From positions 4,526,001 to 4,590,000 of the forward strand of contig OZ252236.1 in NCBI GenBank assembly GCA_965249455.1: 64,000 nucleotides of DNA, read 5' to 3'. This DNA is from Jiulongibacter sp024742395 (lineage in GTDB: Bacteria > Bacteroidota > Bacteroidia > Cytophagales > Spirosomataceae). Positions 42,285 through 51,602 of the stretch are shown in pieces. Under the pieces are notes generated by a model. It was not told the origin of the DNA, did no database searches, and saw only the letters and a list, made by a program, of their open reading frames with translations. Every line of letters begins with the position of its first letter. Positions within the stretch are counted from its first letter, which is position 1. Position numbers and translations under genes: made by a program.

Positions 42285-45104
42285 TTATCTTCTTTTTTTA
42301 ACTTCCACCCCTCTCATATTATATGTAACACCAAATAGGAAATACCTGGCTAAAGTGGTCACCTGTCTCTGAAAAACAAAGTTTTGACTTGCCTGCTGAG
42401 TAATACCTTGATTTTTGTTGAAAATATCGTAAGCTGAAAGACGCAGCTCTACTCTCTTTTTCTCTCCTACAAGCTTATAAGCAAAAGCATTAAGGATCGG
42501 TAATTTTTGATCAAATCCGAATCGTTTGTTTTCAAAACGATCGTAATCAAATTTGGTATCAATATAGAACTCCTTGGGTAACTTGATATTCATATTAAAA
42601 TAGGCCCCAAGGTTAATTATGTCTTGATTCTGCGAAGCATTCAGCTCATATTCTGTTTTGCTAATTTGGTAATTAAACCCGGAATAAACGGAGATCCAAT
42701 CTGCCGGTGTTAGGGTTAATCGGGTATTGATACCATTGCTAAATGTCTTGGTCTTATTCTCTATATCGTTAATTAGAGTAATTGAGTTATTAATACTAGG
42801 ATAATAATCAATATCTATTGTCAGTTTGGTTTTAACTATTGGAAAACCAAAGCCGCTGTAAAACCCAATTCTGTTTCCACCACTTACATTACCTGCAGTA
42901 AAAGTGGTTACCAATGTATTAGGGTCAATGCTTTGGTTTTGAACAATCTGATCTTTGTTAAATGCTGCGTTCATATTAATATATAATCTAATGAAAGTAG
43001 CCGGATCATACTTATTAAATGAAGCTTCAATATTATGTGAAACCTGAGGTAGCAAATCAGGATTTCCTTCTCTGATAAATAAGGGATTAGAGATGTCTTT
43101 AAATGGTTGAAGATCAGAAATAGAAGGTGGCGTTAGGCCCATTGTGTAGCTAGAGCTAAGGTGTTTGTTGCCTTTCATATTCTTAAAAAAAGAAAAATTG
43201 GGAGTGATAGCCGAATACTTCTTTTCAATAGTACCCAATAACGGATCATCAGGAGTGACAGCGTAATCGCCGGCAATATTAAACTGAGCACCCGCTAAAC
43301 CTACAGATAGATTATTCCCTTTCACAGAATACCTTAAACTTGCTCCTAGCCTATTGTACAAAATATCGTTCTTGAAATTTCTACTTAATGCAGTGTTCAG
43401 CAAATCAGAACCATCACTGCTACTGTCAAAAACAGTTCTTGTTATCTCACCAGTGCTCTTACTAAAATTATAGAATGTTTCAAGAAACAAAACCTTTGTA
43501 AGAGGTTCAACGAACAAGAGGCTCGACTTCAATAATTGAGAATAGTTCAAAGAGCTATTTAACTGATCCAGATTTCTGAAATAAGAATTTGGATCTGAAG
43601 AATTCAGAATGTCCACTACAGCTTTCTGGGTTCCCTCCAAGTCTCCTTTGCTTCCGGTAGATGATAAACTGGCCGCAAAATTTCTCCCATTTTTCTTGAA
43701 TTTATGTCTGAAAATAGCTGAGCCCTGATAAGCCATTGAGTACTTATCGGTTCCATTTTCTCGCTGCATAGAACTCTGTTCTCCGGTAGACCGTATTAAT
43801 TCCTGCAGACTTGAAAGGGATGTAGATAAATTAGAATACCTTCCTTTCCCAACTATTGTTAGGGTATTGGTACTGTCGATTTCATTTTTAAACCTAAAGT
43901 TCAATCTGTGATGCCCTGCCAAGTTTTCTTGTGCATTTAGGTCTTTGGTAAAAAAAGAACTCCCATCAGTCAAAAAGTTCTGCCGATTTTCATTTCCTTC
44001 AATCAACTGATTACTCCTGCTAAAGAAATAGCTGCTATTGAAATCTTTCTTTTTTTTCAGATAGTTATAATTGACTCCTGCTCCCTCATTGTCTGAAAAG
44101 CCCTTACTTAAGTTATTAAAAGGGATATCAAAAGACTCTTCCCTATCGCCGCCAGAGAAATAGAAATATCTCATACCTCCACTTGAATTAAATCCAAAGT
44201 CACCCAGGTCATTAAATCCGCTAAACGACCCGCTACCTTGAAATTCCTGGCGGTCATCCCAGCTAAGACCTGACTGGTTCGTATTATTCCCATAACCTAC
44301 TATTGAGAATTGATTAACCTTGTCAAATCGGTTAAAAAGCCCGCTTGTATTCCATCGGCCATCAGCTCCTGCGGCAACTGTTACTTTGCCAAAACCTCCT
44401 TTTTTAGCCTCTTCTTTAAGCTCCACGTTCATTGTTTTTTCTCTGACACCATCCTGTACACCTGTTAATTTTGATTGCTCAGATTTATCGTCAAAAAATT
44501 GGACCTTACTTACCGCATCAGCATTGAGGTTTTGCGTAGCAATCTTCGTGTTGTTTCCAAAAAATCGCCTTCCGTCTACAGTGACTTTTCTGACCTGCTC
44601 ACCCTGAGCAATGACATTACCATCTTTATCAATCTGAACACCAGGTAATTTTCTGAGTAGCTCTTCCATGGTAGCTCCCGGTGGAACCTTAAATTTGCTG
44701 GCATCGTATTCTATCGTATCGCCTTTTATACTTATGGGAGCTTTGGCAGTTTTAACTACCACTTCGTAGAGCTGTTGAGAAATAGGATTAAGCACGATGT
44801 CTGGCACCCTTAAATCTCCGACTTCCGGAGCCACGGCAAGTTCCTGATACGGCAAATAGCTCACATAAGTGGCTTTAACAAGGTAATTTTGCCTTGCAAC
44901 GTTTTTAAACTGAAAGTTTCCGTCATCACTGGTGAGCGTGTAGGCTATTAGTGCGGAGTCTGCAGGTGCTAAAAGCAATACCGAGGTATAAGAAAGTGGA
45001 ACATCTGAACTATCTTTGACATGACCTGAAATATCAAATTTTTGCTGTGCATGGATAGTAAAAGGCACAAGAAGTGCCATTAACAGGAGGAATTTTAGTT
45101 TCAT
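42285..45104 (-). CDS. CarboxypepD_reg outer-membrane beta-barrel protein (TonB-receptor related)
   Basis: A 939-residue outer-membrane protein. Signal peptide (LLLMALLVPFTIHAQ), a carboxypeptidase-regulatory-like domain (about 24-110; GHVKDSSDVPLSYTSVLLL), a plug-like domain (about 120-230; ATMEELLRKLPGVQIDKDG) and a large barrel. The start at 45104 is chosen because it opens the signal peptide; the frame continues 57 bases upstream without such character. The substrate is unknown. It lies before the GLPGLI gene with which it forms a pair, and is divergent from recO. Confidence 0.92.
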   Translation of the reverse strand: MKLKFLLLMALLVPFTIHAQQKFDISGHVKDSSDVPLSYTSVLLLAPADSALIAYTLTSDDGNFQFKNVARQNYLVKATYVSYLPYQELAVAPEVGDLRVPDIVLNPISQQLYEVVVKTAKAPISIKGDTIEYDASKFKVPPGATMEELLRKLPGVQIDKDGNVIAQGEQVRKVTVDGRRFFGNNTKIATQNLNADAVSKVQFFDDKSEQSKLTGVQDGVREKTMNVELKEEAKKGGFGKVTVAAGADGRWNTSGLFNRFDKVNQFSIVGYGNNTNQSGLSWDDRQEFQGSGSFSGFNDLGDFGFNSSGGMRYFYFSGGDREESFDIPFNNLSKGFSDNEGAGVNYNYLKKKKDFNSSYFFSRSNQLIEGNENRQNFLTDGSSFFTKDLNAQENLAGHHRLNFRFKNEIDSTNTLTIVGKGRYSNLSTSLSSLQELIRSTGEQSSMQRENGTDKYSMAYQGSAIFRHKFKKNGRNFAASLSSTGSKGDLEGTQKAVVDILNSSDPNSYFRNLDQLNSSLNYSQLLKSSLLFVEPLTKVLFLETFYNFSKSTGEITRTVFDSSSDGSDLLNTALSRNFKNDILYNRLGASLRYSVKGNNLSVGLAGAQFNIAGDYAVTPDDPLLGTIEKKYSAITPNFSFFKNMKGNKHLSSSYTMGLTPPSISDLQPFKDISNPLFIREGNPDLLPQVSHNIEASFNKYDPATFIRLYINMNAAFNKDQIVQNQSIDPNTLVTTFTAGNVSGGNRIGFYSGFGFPIVKTKLTIDIDYYPSINNSITLINDIENKTKTFSNGINTRLTLTPADWISVYSGFNYQISKTEYELNASQNQDIINLGAYFNMNIKLPKEFYIDTKFDYDRFENKRFGFDQKLPILNAFAYKLVGEKKRVELRLSAYDIFNKNQGITQQASQNFVFQRQVTTLARYFLFGVTYNMRGVEVKKRR

Positions 45105-45211
45105 GGAATAGAGTTGGTTGAATTGTATTCCGAAGATATAGATTATTTCAAAAGATAACAACTAATTATTTAGTTGTTATAAAAATTTAACATTCAGGAA
45201 GTTCTGACCCC

Positions 45212-45901
45212 ATGCTTCATAAAACCAAAGGGATAGTCATCAGTTACATACCTTACAGAGAAACCTCTGTGATAGCGAAGATTTACACAGAGAAATTTGG
45301 TATACAGAGCTATATTGAGAATGGGGTAAGAACCGCAAGAGGGAAGAATAAAATTGCCTTGTTTCAGCCGCTGACTTTGCTTGACCTGGTAGTATACCAT
45401 GATTCAAAAAAGGATTTGCACCGCATTTCTGAAATCAAATGCACCAACCCACTTTTTACTATTCCTTATGAAATCAGGAAATCAAGCATCTCTATTTTTC
45501 TTAATGAAGTGCTAAACAAAACACTCAAAGAGCACTCAGAAAATGAAGAACTTTTCTTCTTCTTATATCAGTCCATATTAACTCTGGACTCCATGGAAGA
45601 TAATATGGAGAATTTCCATTTGATTTTTTTGGCTAAATACTCAGGCTATTTGGGTTTTGCTCCGCAAGACGCTGAAGAGGTTCAGACTCAGTTCAAAGAA
45701 CTAAGCATCCATATTCCTGTAGAAGAACAAACCAAAAAATATCTGGACATTTTGCTTCAGGCAGACTACTCTGAGGAGATGACATTTAACAAAACTTTCA
45801 GGAATCATTTGCTGGATGTCCTTTTGACTTTTTATAGAATTCACCAGGAAGAATTTGGCGAACTGAGATCGCTGGCTGTTTTACGTGAGGTTTTGACCTA
45901 G
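45212..45901 (+). CDS. recO: DNA repair protein RecO
   Basis: Loads RecA on SSB-coated DNA in the RecFOR pathway. The 229-residue protein has the OB-fold N-terminus (MLHKTKGIVISYIPYRETSVIAKIYTEKFG), the helical middle and a short C-terminal part. The zinc-binding cysteines present in some RecO proteins are not seen. Its last four bases overlap the stop of the convergent murI. Confidence 0.93.
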   Translation: MLHKTKGIVISYIPYRETSVIAKIYTEKFGIQSYIENGVRTARGKNKIALFQPLTLLDLVVYHDSKKDLHRISEIKCTNPLFTIPYEIRKSSISIFLNEVLNKTLKEHSENEELFFFLYQSILTLDSMEDNMENFHLIFLAKYSGYLGFAPQDAEEVQTQFKELSIHIPVEEQTKKYLDILLQADYSEEMTFNKTFRNHLLDVLLTFYRIHQEEFGELRSLAVLREVLT

Positions 45902-46656
45902 CGTCTGAGTCTGGCCAATAACTCTTTGTATTGCGAAGTATCCTCCACAATTTTCCCTGATTCATAAAAATAGATAAATCCCGAACCACTGCTTTTAAGC
46001 AATCCATCTTTCTCTAGCAGTCGCTTCACCTGTCTGGCTGTGCCTGCATTTCCATCAAGCACTTTAAGATTTGGGAAGAGATCTTCTATCAAGTCTTCGT
46101 AAAAAGTAAAATGAGTGCAACCCAACACAATGAAATGATGATCTGGAGTGTTCACTTTTCCAATTTCCTCCTTCAGATAGGATTCTACATCTGCTCCTTC
46201 AAAAACGTTACTTTCTGCAAAGCTTACCAATTTGGGCAAAGGAAGGTTATCAAGCCGATGCTCTATACTGAGAGACTTTACCAGCTTATTATAGCGTTCT
46301 GAGCTCAAAGTTACAGGAGTAGCACAGGTCAGAATCCGTTTGTGATCTTCACTGAAGTCTGCTGCTACTTTAACCGCGGGTTGAATAGCCACTATTGGGA
46401 TTTCGTACCTTTCCCTAAGGTATTCTATGGCCACATTGGTAGCAGTATTGCAAGCCAAAACAATCATCTTGCATTCCTTTTCAAGAAAGAATTTAACTGC
46501 TTTCTCTACATAAGCTCTTATTTGATCAGGAGTCTTATAAGAATAGGGAACATTCTCTTTATCTGCATAATAGATAAAGCTCTCATGAGGCAAAGTCCGT
46601 GTTAACTCATGAAGTAATGTCAGTCCTCCTATTCCGGAATCAAAAACTCCGATCAT
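45898..46656 (-). CDS. murI: glutamate racemase
   Basis: Supplies D-glutamate for peptidoglycan. The two catalytic cysteines are C69 in VLACNTATN and C180 in VLGCTHF, with the N-terminal FDSGIGGLTLL and the conserved ADKENVPYSYKT loop. Residue count 252 is normal. It is 16 bases downstream of valS on the same strand and probably shares its transcript. Confidence 0.96.
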   Translation of the reverse strand: MIGVFDSGIGGLTLLHELTRTLPHESFIYYADKENVPYSYKTPDQIRAYVEKAVKFFLEKECKMIVLACNTATNVAIEYLRERYEIPIVAIQPAVKVAADFSEDHKRILTCATPVTLSSERYNKLVKSLSIEHRLDNLPLPKLVSFAESNVFEGADVESYLKEEIGKVNTPDHHFIVLGCTHFTFYEDLIEDLFPNLKVLDGNAGTARQVKRLLEKDGLLKSSGSGFIYFYESGKIVEDTSQYKELLARLRR

Positions 46657-46672
46657 TTTAGTTAAATATTTT

Positions 46673-49303
46673 TTAGCCCAATTTTACTAACGCCTCTTCC
46701 AGTGTTTTAATTTTGGCTTCGGCATCTGCTAATTTATCTCTTTCTCTTTGAACTACGTCTTCTTTTGCGTTTTGAACGAAGCGTTCGTTTGACAATTTCT
46801 TCTCAACCGAAGTTTTAAAACCTTTGATGTAATCAAGCTCTTTCTGAATATTTGCCTTTTCTTCTTCGGTATCAATATTTGAGCCCAGATCCAAACCAAA
46901 TTCATCGCCCTTAATCACAAGACTGGTTCCAGAAACCTCCGCGGCATACTCTATAGAAGAAATATTTCCAAGCTTTACTATTTGCCCGGCCAGTTTAGTG
47001 TATTTTGACTGATCACTGGTTTTAATACTTAAAGGCAAAGCCTCCTTAGGCGAGATTTGTTTTGCCTGCCGAGTGTTACGTATCCACGAAACCAGCTCAA
47101 ACAAACCTTCAAAATCTGACAACAGAGCCAGATCTACTTCGCCGGCTCTAGGGAATGGCTCCAAACAAATGGTGCTGTTCTCCTCTCTGTCGGCTATATT
47201 CTGCCAAATTTCTTCTGAAATAAAAGGTGTCCATGGATGAACCAACCTCATCAATTCTTCAAAGAAACCTACTGTAGCATCAAATGTAACTTTATCAATT
47301 GGCTGTCCCTTTCCATCAATGTAAGCCGGCTTAACCATTTCCAGGTATTGCGAGCAGAAGTCGTTCCAGATAAGGTTATAAGTACTTAGCAAAGCATCAG
47401 ACATTCTGAACTTGCTATAATGATCATGAACTTCTGCGATAGTCTGATTTAATTTTGACCTAAACCATGCTACGGCAATAGCACCCGCTTCATTTTCTTC
47501 TCCTTCTTTAGCCACTTCCCAGCCCTTTACCAACCGGAAGGCATTCCAAATTTTGTTTGAGAAATTACGGCCTTGCTCACACAATTTTTCATCAAAAGGC
47601 AAGTCATTTCCTGCAGGAGAGCTAAAGAGCATGCCTGTTCTTACGCCATCTGCACCGTATTTTTCAATCAGCTCAATAGGGTCTGGTGAGTTACCAAGAG
47701 ACTTCGACATTTTTCTGCCTTGTTTATCTCTAACTATTCCGGTGAGGTAAACATTTTTAAATGGATATTCCCCTTTGTATTCGTAACCGGCAATTATCAT
47801 TCTGGCTACCCAAAAGAAAAGAATTTCCGGTGCTGTTACCAGATCATTGGTAGGATAATAATAGTTTATATCAGCATTATCGGGGTCTTTGAAACCATCA
47901 AAAACACTCATTGGCCATAGCCATGAACTAAACCAGGTATCCAGTACGTCTTCGTCCTGAACCAAATCTTTTTCGCTTAAAGCGAATAGCTGATACTTAT
48001 CTCTGGCCACTCTTAATGCTTCCTGCTTGGTTTTTGCCACTACACAGGTACCATCCTCAAGATAAAACGCCGGAATTCTGTGACCCCACCACAGCTGTCG
48101 AGAAATACACCAGTCCCGTACATTCTCCATCCAGTGGGAATACGTATTCTTAAATTTTGGAGGTATAAGCTGAATGGTATCATTCATTACATTTTCAAGG
48201 GCCGGCTTACTGAGCCTGTCCATTTTCAAAAACCACTGAAGTGATATTTTAGGCTCTATTACAGCTCCGGTTCTTTCTGAGGTACCCACATTAGATGTAT
48301 AATCTTCAATCTTTACCAGATTGCCAGACTCCTCCAGCATTTTCAGAATTTTCTTACGTGCCACAAAACGATCTTCCCCAACTAAAATCTGTGCCTTCTC
48401 ATTTAGCCTGGCATCATCAGTCAATAGATCAATGACCTCCAGGTTATGCTTTTTACCTAATTCAAAATCGTTTTGATCATGTGCCGGAGTTACCTTTAAA
48501 CAACCGGTCCCAAACTCCATTTCTACATACTCATCAGCAATAACACTGATCTCTCTATTCACTAATGGAATTCTTACTTTTTTGCCTATTAATGCCTTAT
48601 AACGTTCATCTTCAGGATTTACGCATATGGCGGCATCTGCCATAATGGTCTCCGGACGGGTGGTAGCAATTACCACATCTCCATCCTCTCCTTCATACCT
48701 TATATAAACAAGCTTTTGAGCTCTCTCTACAGTAATTACCTCTTCATCAGAAACTGTGGTTTTGGCTTCGGGATCCCAGTTAACCATTCGATAACCTCTG
48801 TAGATATCTCCTTTATTATAAAGATCAATAAAGGTATCTATCACGGCATCATAGAGGTTTTCTTCCATGGTGAAGCGGGTTCTGTCCCAATCACATGAGG
48901 CTCCTAGCTTTCTCAATTGCTGAAGAATAATCCCGCCATATTTTTCTGTCCACTCCCAGCAATACTCCAAAAACTCTTCGCGACTTAAATCTGCTTTATT
49001 AATGCCCTTTTCTTTGAGCATAGCCACCACCTTTACCTCGGTAGCAATAGATGCATGGTCAGTTCCGGGAACCCAACAAGCCTCTTTCCCTTCCATTCTG
49101 GCTTTACGTACCAAAACATCCTGTATGGTATTATTCAGCATATGCCCCATATGAAGCACTCCCGTTACATTAGGAGGAGGAATAACTATGGTATATGGTT
49201 CCTTGTCCGGATTTGGCGTAGACTTAAAAAAGCCATTTTCCATCCAGTATTGATACCATTTATCTTCTGTTTCTTTGGGATTGTATGTTTTTGAGATTTC
49301 CAT
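46673..49303 (-). CDS. valS: valine--tRNA ligase
   Basis: Class I synthetase for tRNA-Val, 876 residues with start at 49303 (MEISKTYNPKETEDKWY); the frame is open for 14 codons upstream but those do not fit the family. The HIGH-type motif is PPPNVTGVLHMGHMLNNTIQ, the KMSKS motif is GRKMSKSLGNSPDP, and the editing domain (about 210-390) includes the threonine-rich IATTRPETIMADAAI. The C-terminal coiled-coil arm that clamps tRNA is present (FKTSVEKKLSNERFVQNA). Confidence 0.98.
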   Translation of the reverse strand: MEISKTYNPKETEDKWYQYWMENGFFKSTPNPDKEPYTIVIPPPNVTGVLHMGHMLNNTIQDVLVRKARMEGKEACWVPGTDHASIATEVKVVAMLKEKGINKADLSREEFLEYCWEWTEKYGGIILQQLRKLGASCDWDRTRFTMEENLYDAVIDTFIDLYNKGDIYRGYRMVNWDPEAKTTVSDEEVITVERAQKLVYIRYEGEDGDVVIATTRPETIMADAAICVNPEDERYKALIGKKVRIPLVNREISVIADEYVEMEFGTGCLKVTPAHDQNDFELGKKHNLEVIDLLTDDARLNEKAQILVGEDRFVARKKILKMLEESGNLVKIEDYTSNVGTSERTGAVIEPKISLQWFLKMDRLSKPALENVMNDTIQLIPPKFKNTYSHWMENVRDWCISRQLWWGHRIPAFYLEDGTCVVAKTKQEALRVARDKYQLFALSEKDLVQDEDVLDTWFSSWLWPMSVFDGFKDPDNADINYYYPTNDLVTAPEILFFWVARMIIAGYEYKGEYPFKNVYLTGIVRDKQGRKMSKSLGNSPDPIELIEKYGADGVRTGMLFSSPAGNDLPFDEKLCEQGRNFSNKIWNAFRLVKGWEVAKEGEENEAGAIAVAWFRSKLNQTIAEVHDHYSKFRMSDALLSTYNLIWNDFCSQYLEMVKPAYIDGKGQPIDKVTFDATVGFFEELMRLVHPWTPFISEEIWQNIADREENSTICLEPFPRAGEVDLALLSDFEGLFELVSWIRNTRQAKQISPKEALPLSIKTSDQSKYTKLAGQIVKLGNISSIEYAAEVSGTSLVIKGDEFGLDLGSNIDTEEEKANIQKELDYIKGFKTSVEKKLSNERFVQNAKEDVVQRERDKLADAEAKIKTLEEALVKLG

Positions 49304-49422
49304 TCTTTGCTGACCCGCTATTCTATTTTGAATATGAAGCTGCAAAATTAGGGAATTTGATGAGGACTTATATGACTTTTTGTATTGTCTGAAAAATTCG
49401 TCGAAATTCTAAAGAACAAGCA

Positions 49423-50292
49423 CTATTTCACCTCCACACTCCACACTCTCTCAAAAACAGAACCAGCCATTAATTTTTCGATTCCCTCCTTATCGGTTAA
49501 TTCCTGATTATGAGACTCTGAGTCAGCTATTCCACACCATGGTTCCAGACAAATAAAGGGGGCATTCTTAGCCGCCCAAATACCGAAATAAGGAAAATTT
49601 TCAAACCTGAAAATCAAAGACTTAGATTCCTTTTCAGACTTAAGGGTCAGTTCATTGGATTCTAAATTCTTAAATACCAGAGCATCATCTTTAAACAGTT
49701 CTTTGGTAATTTTTAATTTTCCCTCTTCTAGTTCTACCAGCTGTGTTTGCCCATTCAATAAACCTTGAGGGCTCAATAACCATCTGTTCAAAACCTCTTC
49801 TTTATTAAATAAAATGCTGTAATCTCCGTAATTAGTATTGCTATCAAAAGGCACCGTAAATGCCGGATGCCCTCCTATAGAAAAATACATTTCTGAGTTT
49901 CCTGAATTGGTTACATGATAGTTTACTGAGAGTTTACCCTCTTCAAGTGTATAAATAATTCTTAATTGAAATTCAAAAGGATAAGCTTTCAGCGTGTCCT
50001 CATTTGAACAAAACAAAAAAGTAGCAGTAGTTTTATTTTTAGATTCTACCTCAAAGACATGATCTCTGGCAAACCCATGACGTCCCAGTTCATAACTCTT
50101 GCCCTGAAACTGGTATGTGTTGTCTTTCAAAGCTCCTACTATTGGAAAAAGAACGGGCGAAGATTTTGCCCAGAAGGCCGGGTTTGCATCCCATAGGTGT
50201 TCGGTGCCTGTTACTTTGTGTACTATACTTTTCAATTCGGCACCTTTGGGTCTTATCCAAACTTTCAGAGAGTCATTTTCTAAACAAACCAT
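49423..50292 (-). CDS. aldose 1-epimerase (LacX-like) family protein
   Basis: A 289-residue galactose-mutarotase fold protein. The sequence PKGAELKSIVHKVTGTEHLWD and PVLFPIVGALKDNTY, together with the catalytic-region YFSIGGHPAFTVPF and the C-terminal FICLEPWCGIADSE, match the LacX/YeaD-type branch rather than GalM. The active-site histidine GGHPAF is kept. The substrate sugar is unknown. It is a single gene; the next one is rpsJ, on the opposite strand. Confidence 0.9.
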   Translation of the reverse strand: MVCLENDSLKVWIRPKGAELKSIVHKVTGTEHLWDANPAFWAKSSPVLFPIVGALKDNTYQFQGKSYELGRHGFARDHVFEVESKNKTTATFLFCSNEDTLKAYPFEFQLRIIYTLEEGKLSVNYHVTNSGNSEMYFSIGGHPAFTVPFDSNTNYGDYSILFNKEEVLNRWLLSPQGLLNGQTQLVELEEGKLKITKELFKDDALVFKNLESNELTLKSEKESKSLIFRFENFPYFGIWAAKNAPFICLEPWCGIADSESHNQELTDKEGIEKLMAGSVFERVWSVEVK

Positions 50293-50397
50293 TGACGTTG
50301 CGTTTTATGTAACCTGCGAAATAAAGAAATATACGGCTTATGTCGTCGAAATTTGAGACATTTTATGCTATTAACTTAGTTTTGTCCTAAAACCATC

Positions 50398-50428
50398 TTT
50401 GAAATTAAAAAGAAAACTTCTACATTTG
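50398..50428 (+). promoter_or_regulatory. canonical Bacteroidota promoter of rpsJ
   Basis: TTTG (50398-50401), exactly 19 bases, then TACATTTG (50421-50428). Both elements match fully. The predicted leader of about 65 bases holds an imperfect hairpin at 50447-50471 (GGAGTGAATG with CATTCTCC). Confidence 0.88.
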
Positions 50429-50501
50429 CAGCCCATTTCGGAGAGTGGAGTGAATGGTTCTTTCATTCTCCTATTTGTAACAATTAAAATTTTAAGAACC
50501 G

Positions 50502-50807
50502 ATGTCTCAAAAAATCAGAATCAAGCTGAAGTCATTTGACCACAATCTACTTGACAATTCAGCAGAGAAAATCGTAAAGGCTGTTAAATCAACAGGAGCC
50601 GTTATCAGTGGCCCAATTCCTTTACCAACTAAGAAAGAAAAGTTTACTGTGCTTCGTTCTCCGCACGTATCTAAGAAGTCAAGAGAGCAGTTTCAGCTTT
50701 GTACTTACAAGAGATTAATTGATATCTTCTCTGCAAGCCCAAATACTGTTGATGCTTTAATGAAACTAGAACTTCCATCTGGAGTGGATGTTGAGATCAA
50801 AGTATAA
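50502..50807 (+). CDS. rpsJ: 30S ribosomal protein S10
   Basis: Small-subunit protein and NusE partner of NusB in antitermination. The 101-residue sequence is a typical S10 (MSQKIRIKLKSFDHNLLDNS, GPIPLPTKKEKFTVLRSPHV, KKSREQFQLCTYKR, ALMKLELPSGVDVEIKV). In most bacteria, including other Bacteroidota, rpsJ heads the S10 operon before rplC; here it is alone, flanked by an aldose-epimerase gene and a LytTR regulator, with its own promoter and terminator. Whether this is the only copy cannot be judged from the window. Confidence 0.98.
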   Translation: MSQKIRIKLKSFDHNLLDNSAEKIVKAVKSTGAVISGPIPLPTKKEKFTVLRSPHVSKKSREQFQLCTYKRLIDIFSASPNTVDALMKLELPSGVDVEIKV

Positions 50808-50831
50808 GTACCTGAGTACAACAAAATAAAT

Positions 50832-50858
50832 AAAGCCATCTCGAAAGGGATGGCTTTT
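50832..50858 (+). terminator. rpsJ terminator
   Basis: AAAGCCATC and GATGGCTTT pair around TCGAAAGG and are followed by T residues; it can also serve the convergent regulator gene. Confidence 0.9.
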
Positions 50859-50882
50859 CTTATGGTCTAAGGTCAAATTTGA

Positions 50883-51602
50883 TTAAATCCGTTTGGACTC
50901 AATATACTCTTTAAAAGACTTTTTGTAGGAATCACTTACCGGTAAATAGACCTTGCCTATTTTCACTTTGTCTCTTTCAATTTCTTCTATAGCATCAAAA
51001 GCTACAATAGTGGAATTGTGTATTCTGATAAACTGGTTCGACGGCAGAGTTTCCTCAAGGGACTTCATTGTCTGAAGACTCACAATCTGCCTTTCTGTGG
51101 TAATTACTTTAACATAATCTTTCAGGCCTTGAATATAAAGTATATCTGCCAGTCTTACTTTCAGCAGCTTAGAGCCATCTTTTAAAAATATGAAATCATT
51201 GGCAGGGTCAGTTGACACTACTGTTACCGCTTCCGGTTTTTCATTCTTCATTCGTTGAGAAACTTTTTCAACGGCTTTCAGAAAGCGTTCAAAAGTGATT
51301 GGTTTCAGTAAATAGTCCGTTACATCAAGTTCAAACCCCTCCAATGCATATTCTGAATAAGCGGTGGTTAGCACCACAAAAGGCTTTTTATTAAGTAGTT
51401 TTAACAGCGTTATACCTGTAATTTCTTTCATCTGGATATCAGAAAAAAGAAGATCAATGGTGTTTTCACGCATATATTCCAGAGCCTCCAGTGGGTTTCC
51501 AAAAGAAGCCACTAAGGTTAAATTAGGCGTGGTGTTTACGTATTCGCTTATCAGCTTTCTTGCCAAAGGCTCATCCTCCACTATGACACAACGAATATTC
51601 AT
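50883..51602 (-). CDS. LytTR-family response regulator
   Basis: A 239-residue two-component regulator: receiver domain (about 3-115) with phospho-acceptor D55 in LLFSDIQM, conserved acidic pair E9-D10-E11, and Lys in YLLKPI; LytTR DNA-binding domain (about 140-237) with ILYIQGLKDYVKVIT and FIRIHNSTIVAFDAI. It is encoded immediately after the histidine kinase gene, with no gap, so it is the partner. Its likely targets include the divergent barrel/PepSY/Spy-like operon, by position only. Confidence 0.95.
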   Translation of the reverse strand: MNIRCVIVEDEPLARKLISEYVNTTPNLTLVASFGNPLEALEYMRENTIDLLFSDIQMKEITGITLLKLLNKKPFVVLTTAYSEYALEGFELDVTDYLLKPITFERFLKAVEKVSQRMKNEKPEAVTVVSTDPANDFIFLKDGSKLLKVRLADILYIQGLKDYVKVITTERQIVSLQTMKSLEETLPSNQFIRIHNSTIVAFDAIEEIERDKVKIGKVYLPVSDSYKKSFKEYIESKRI

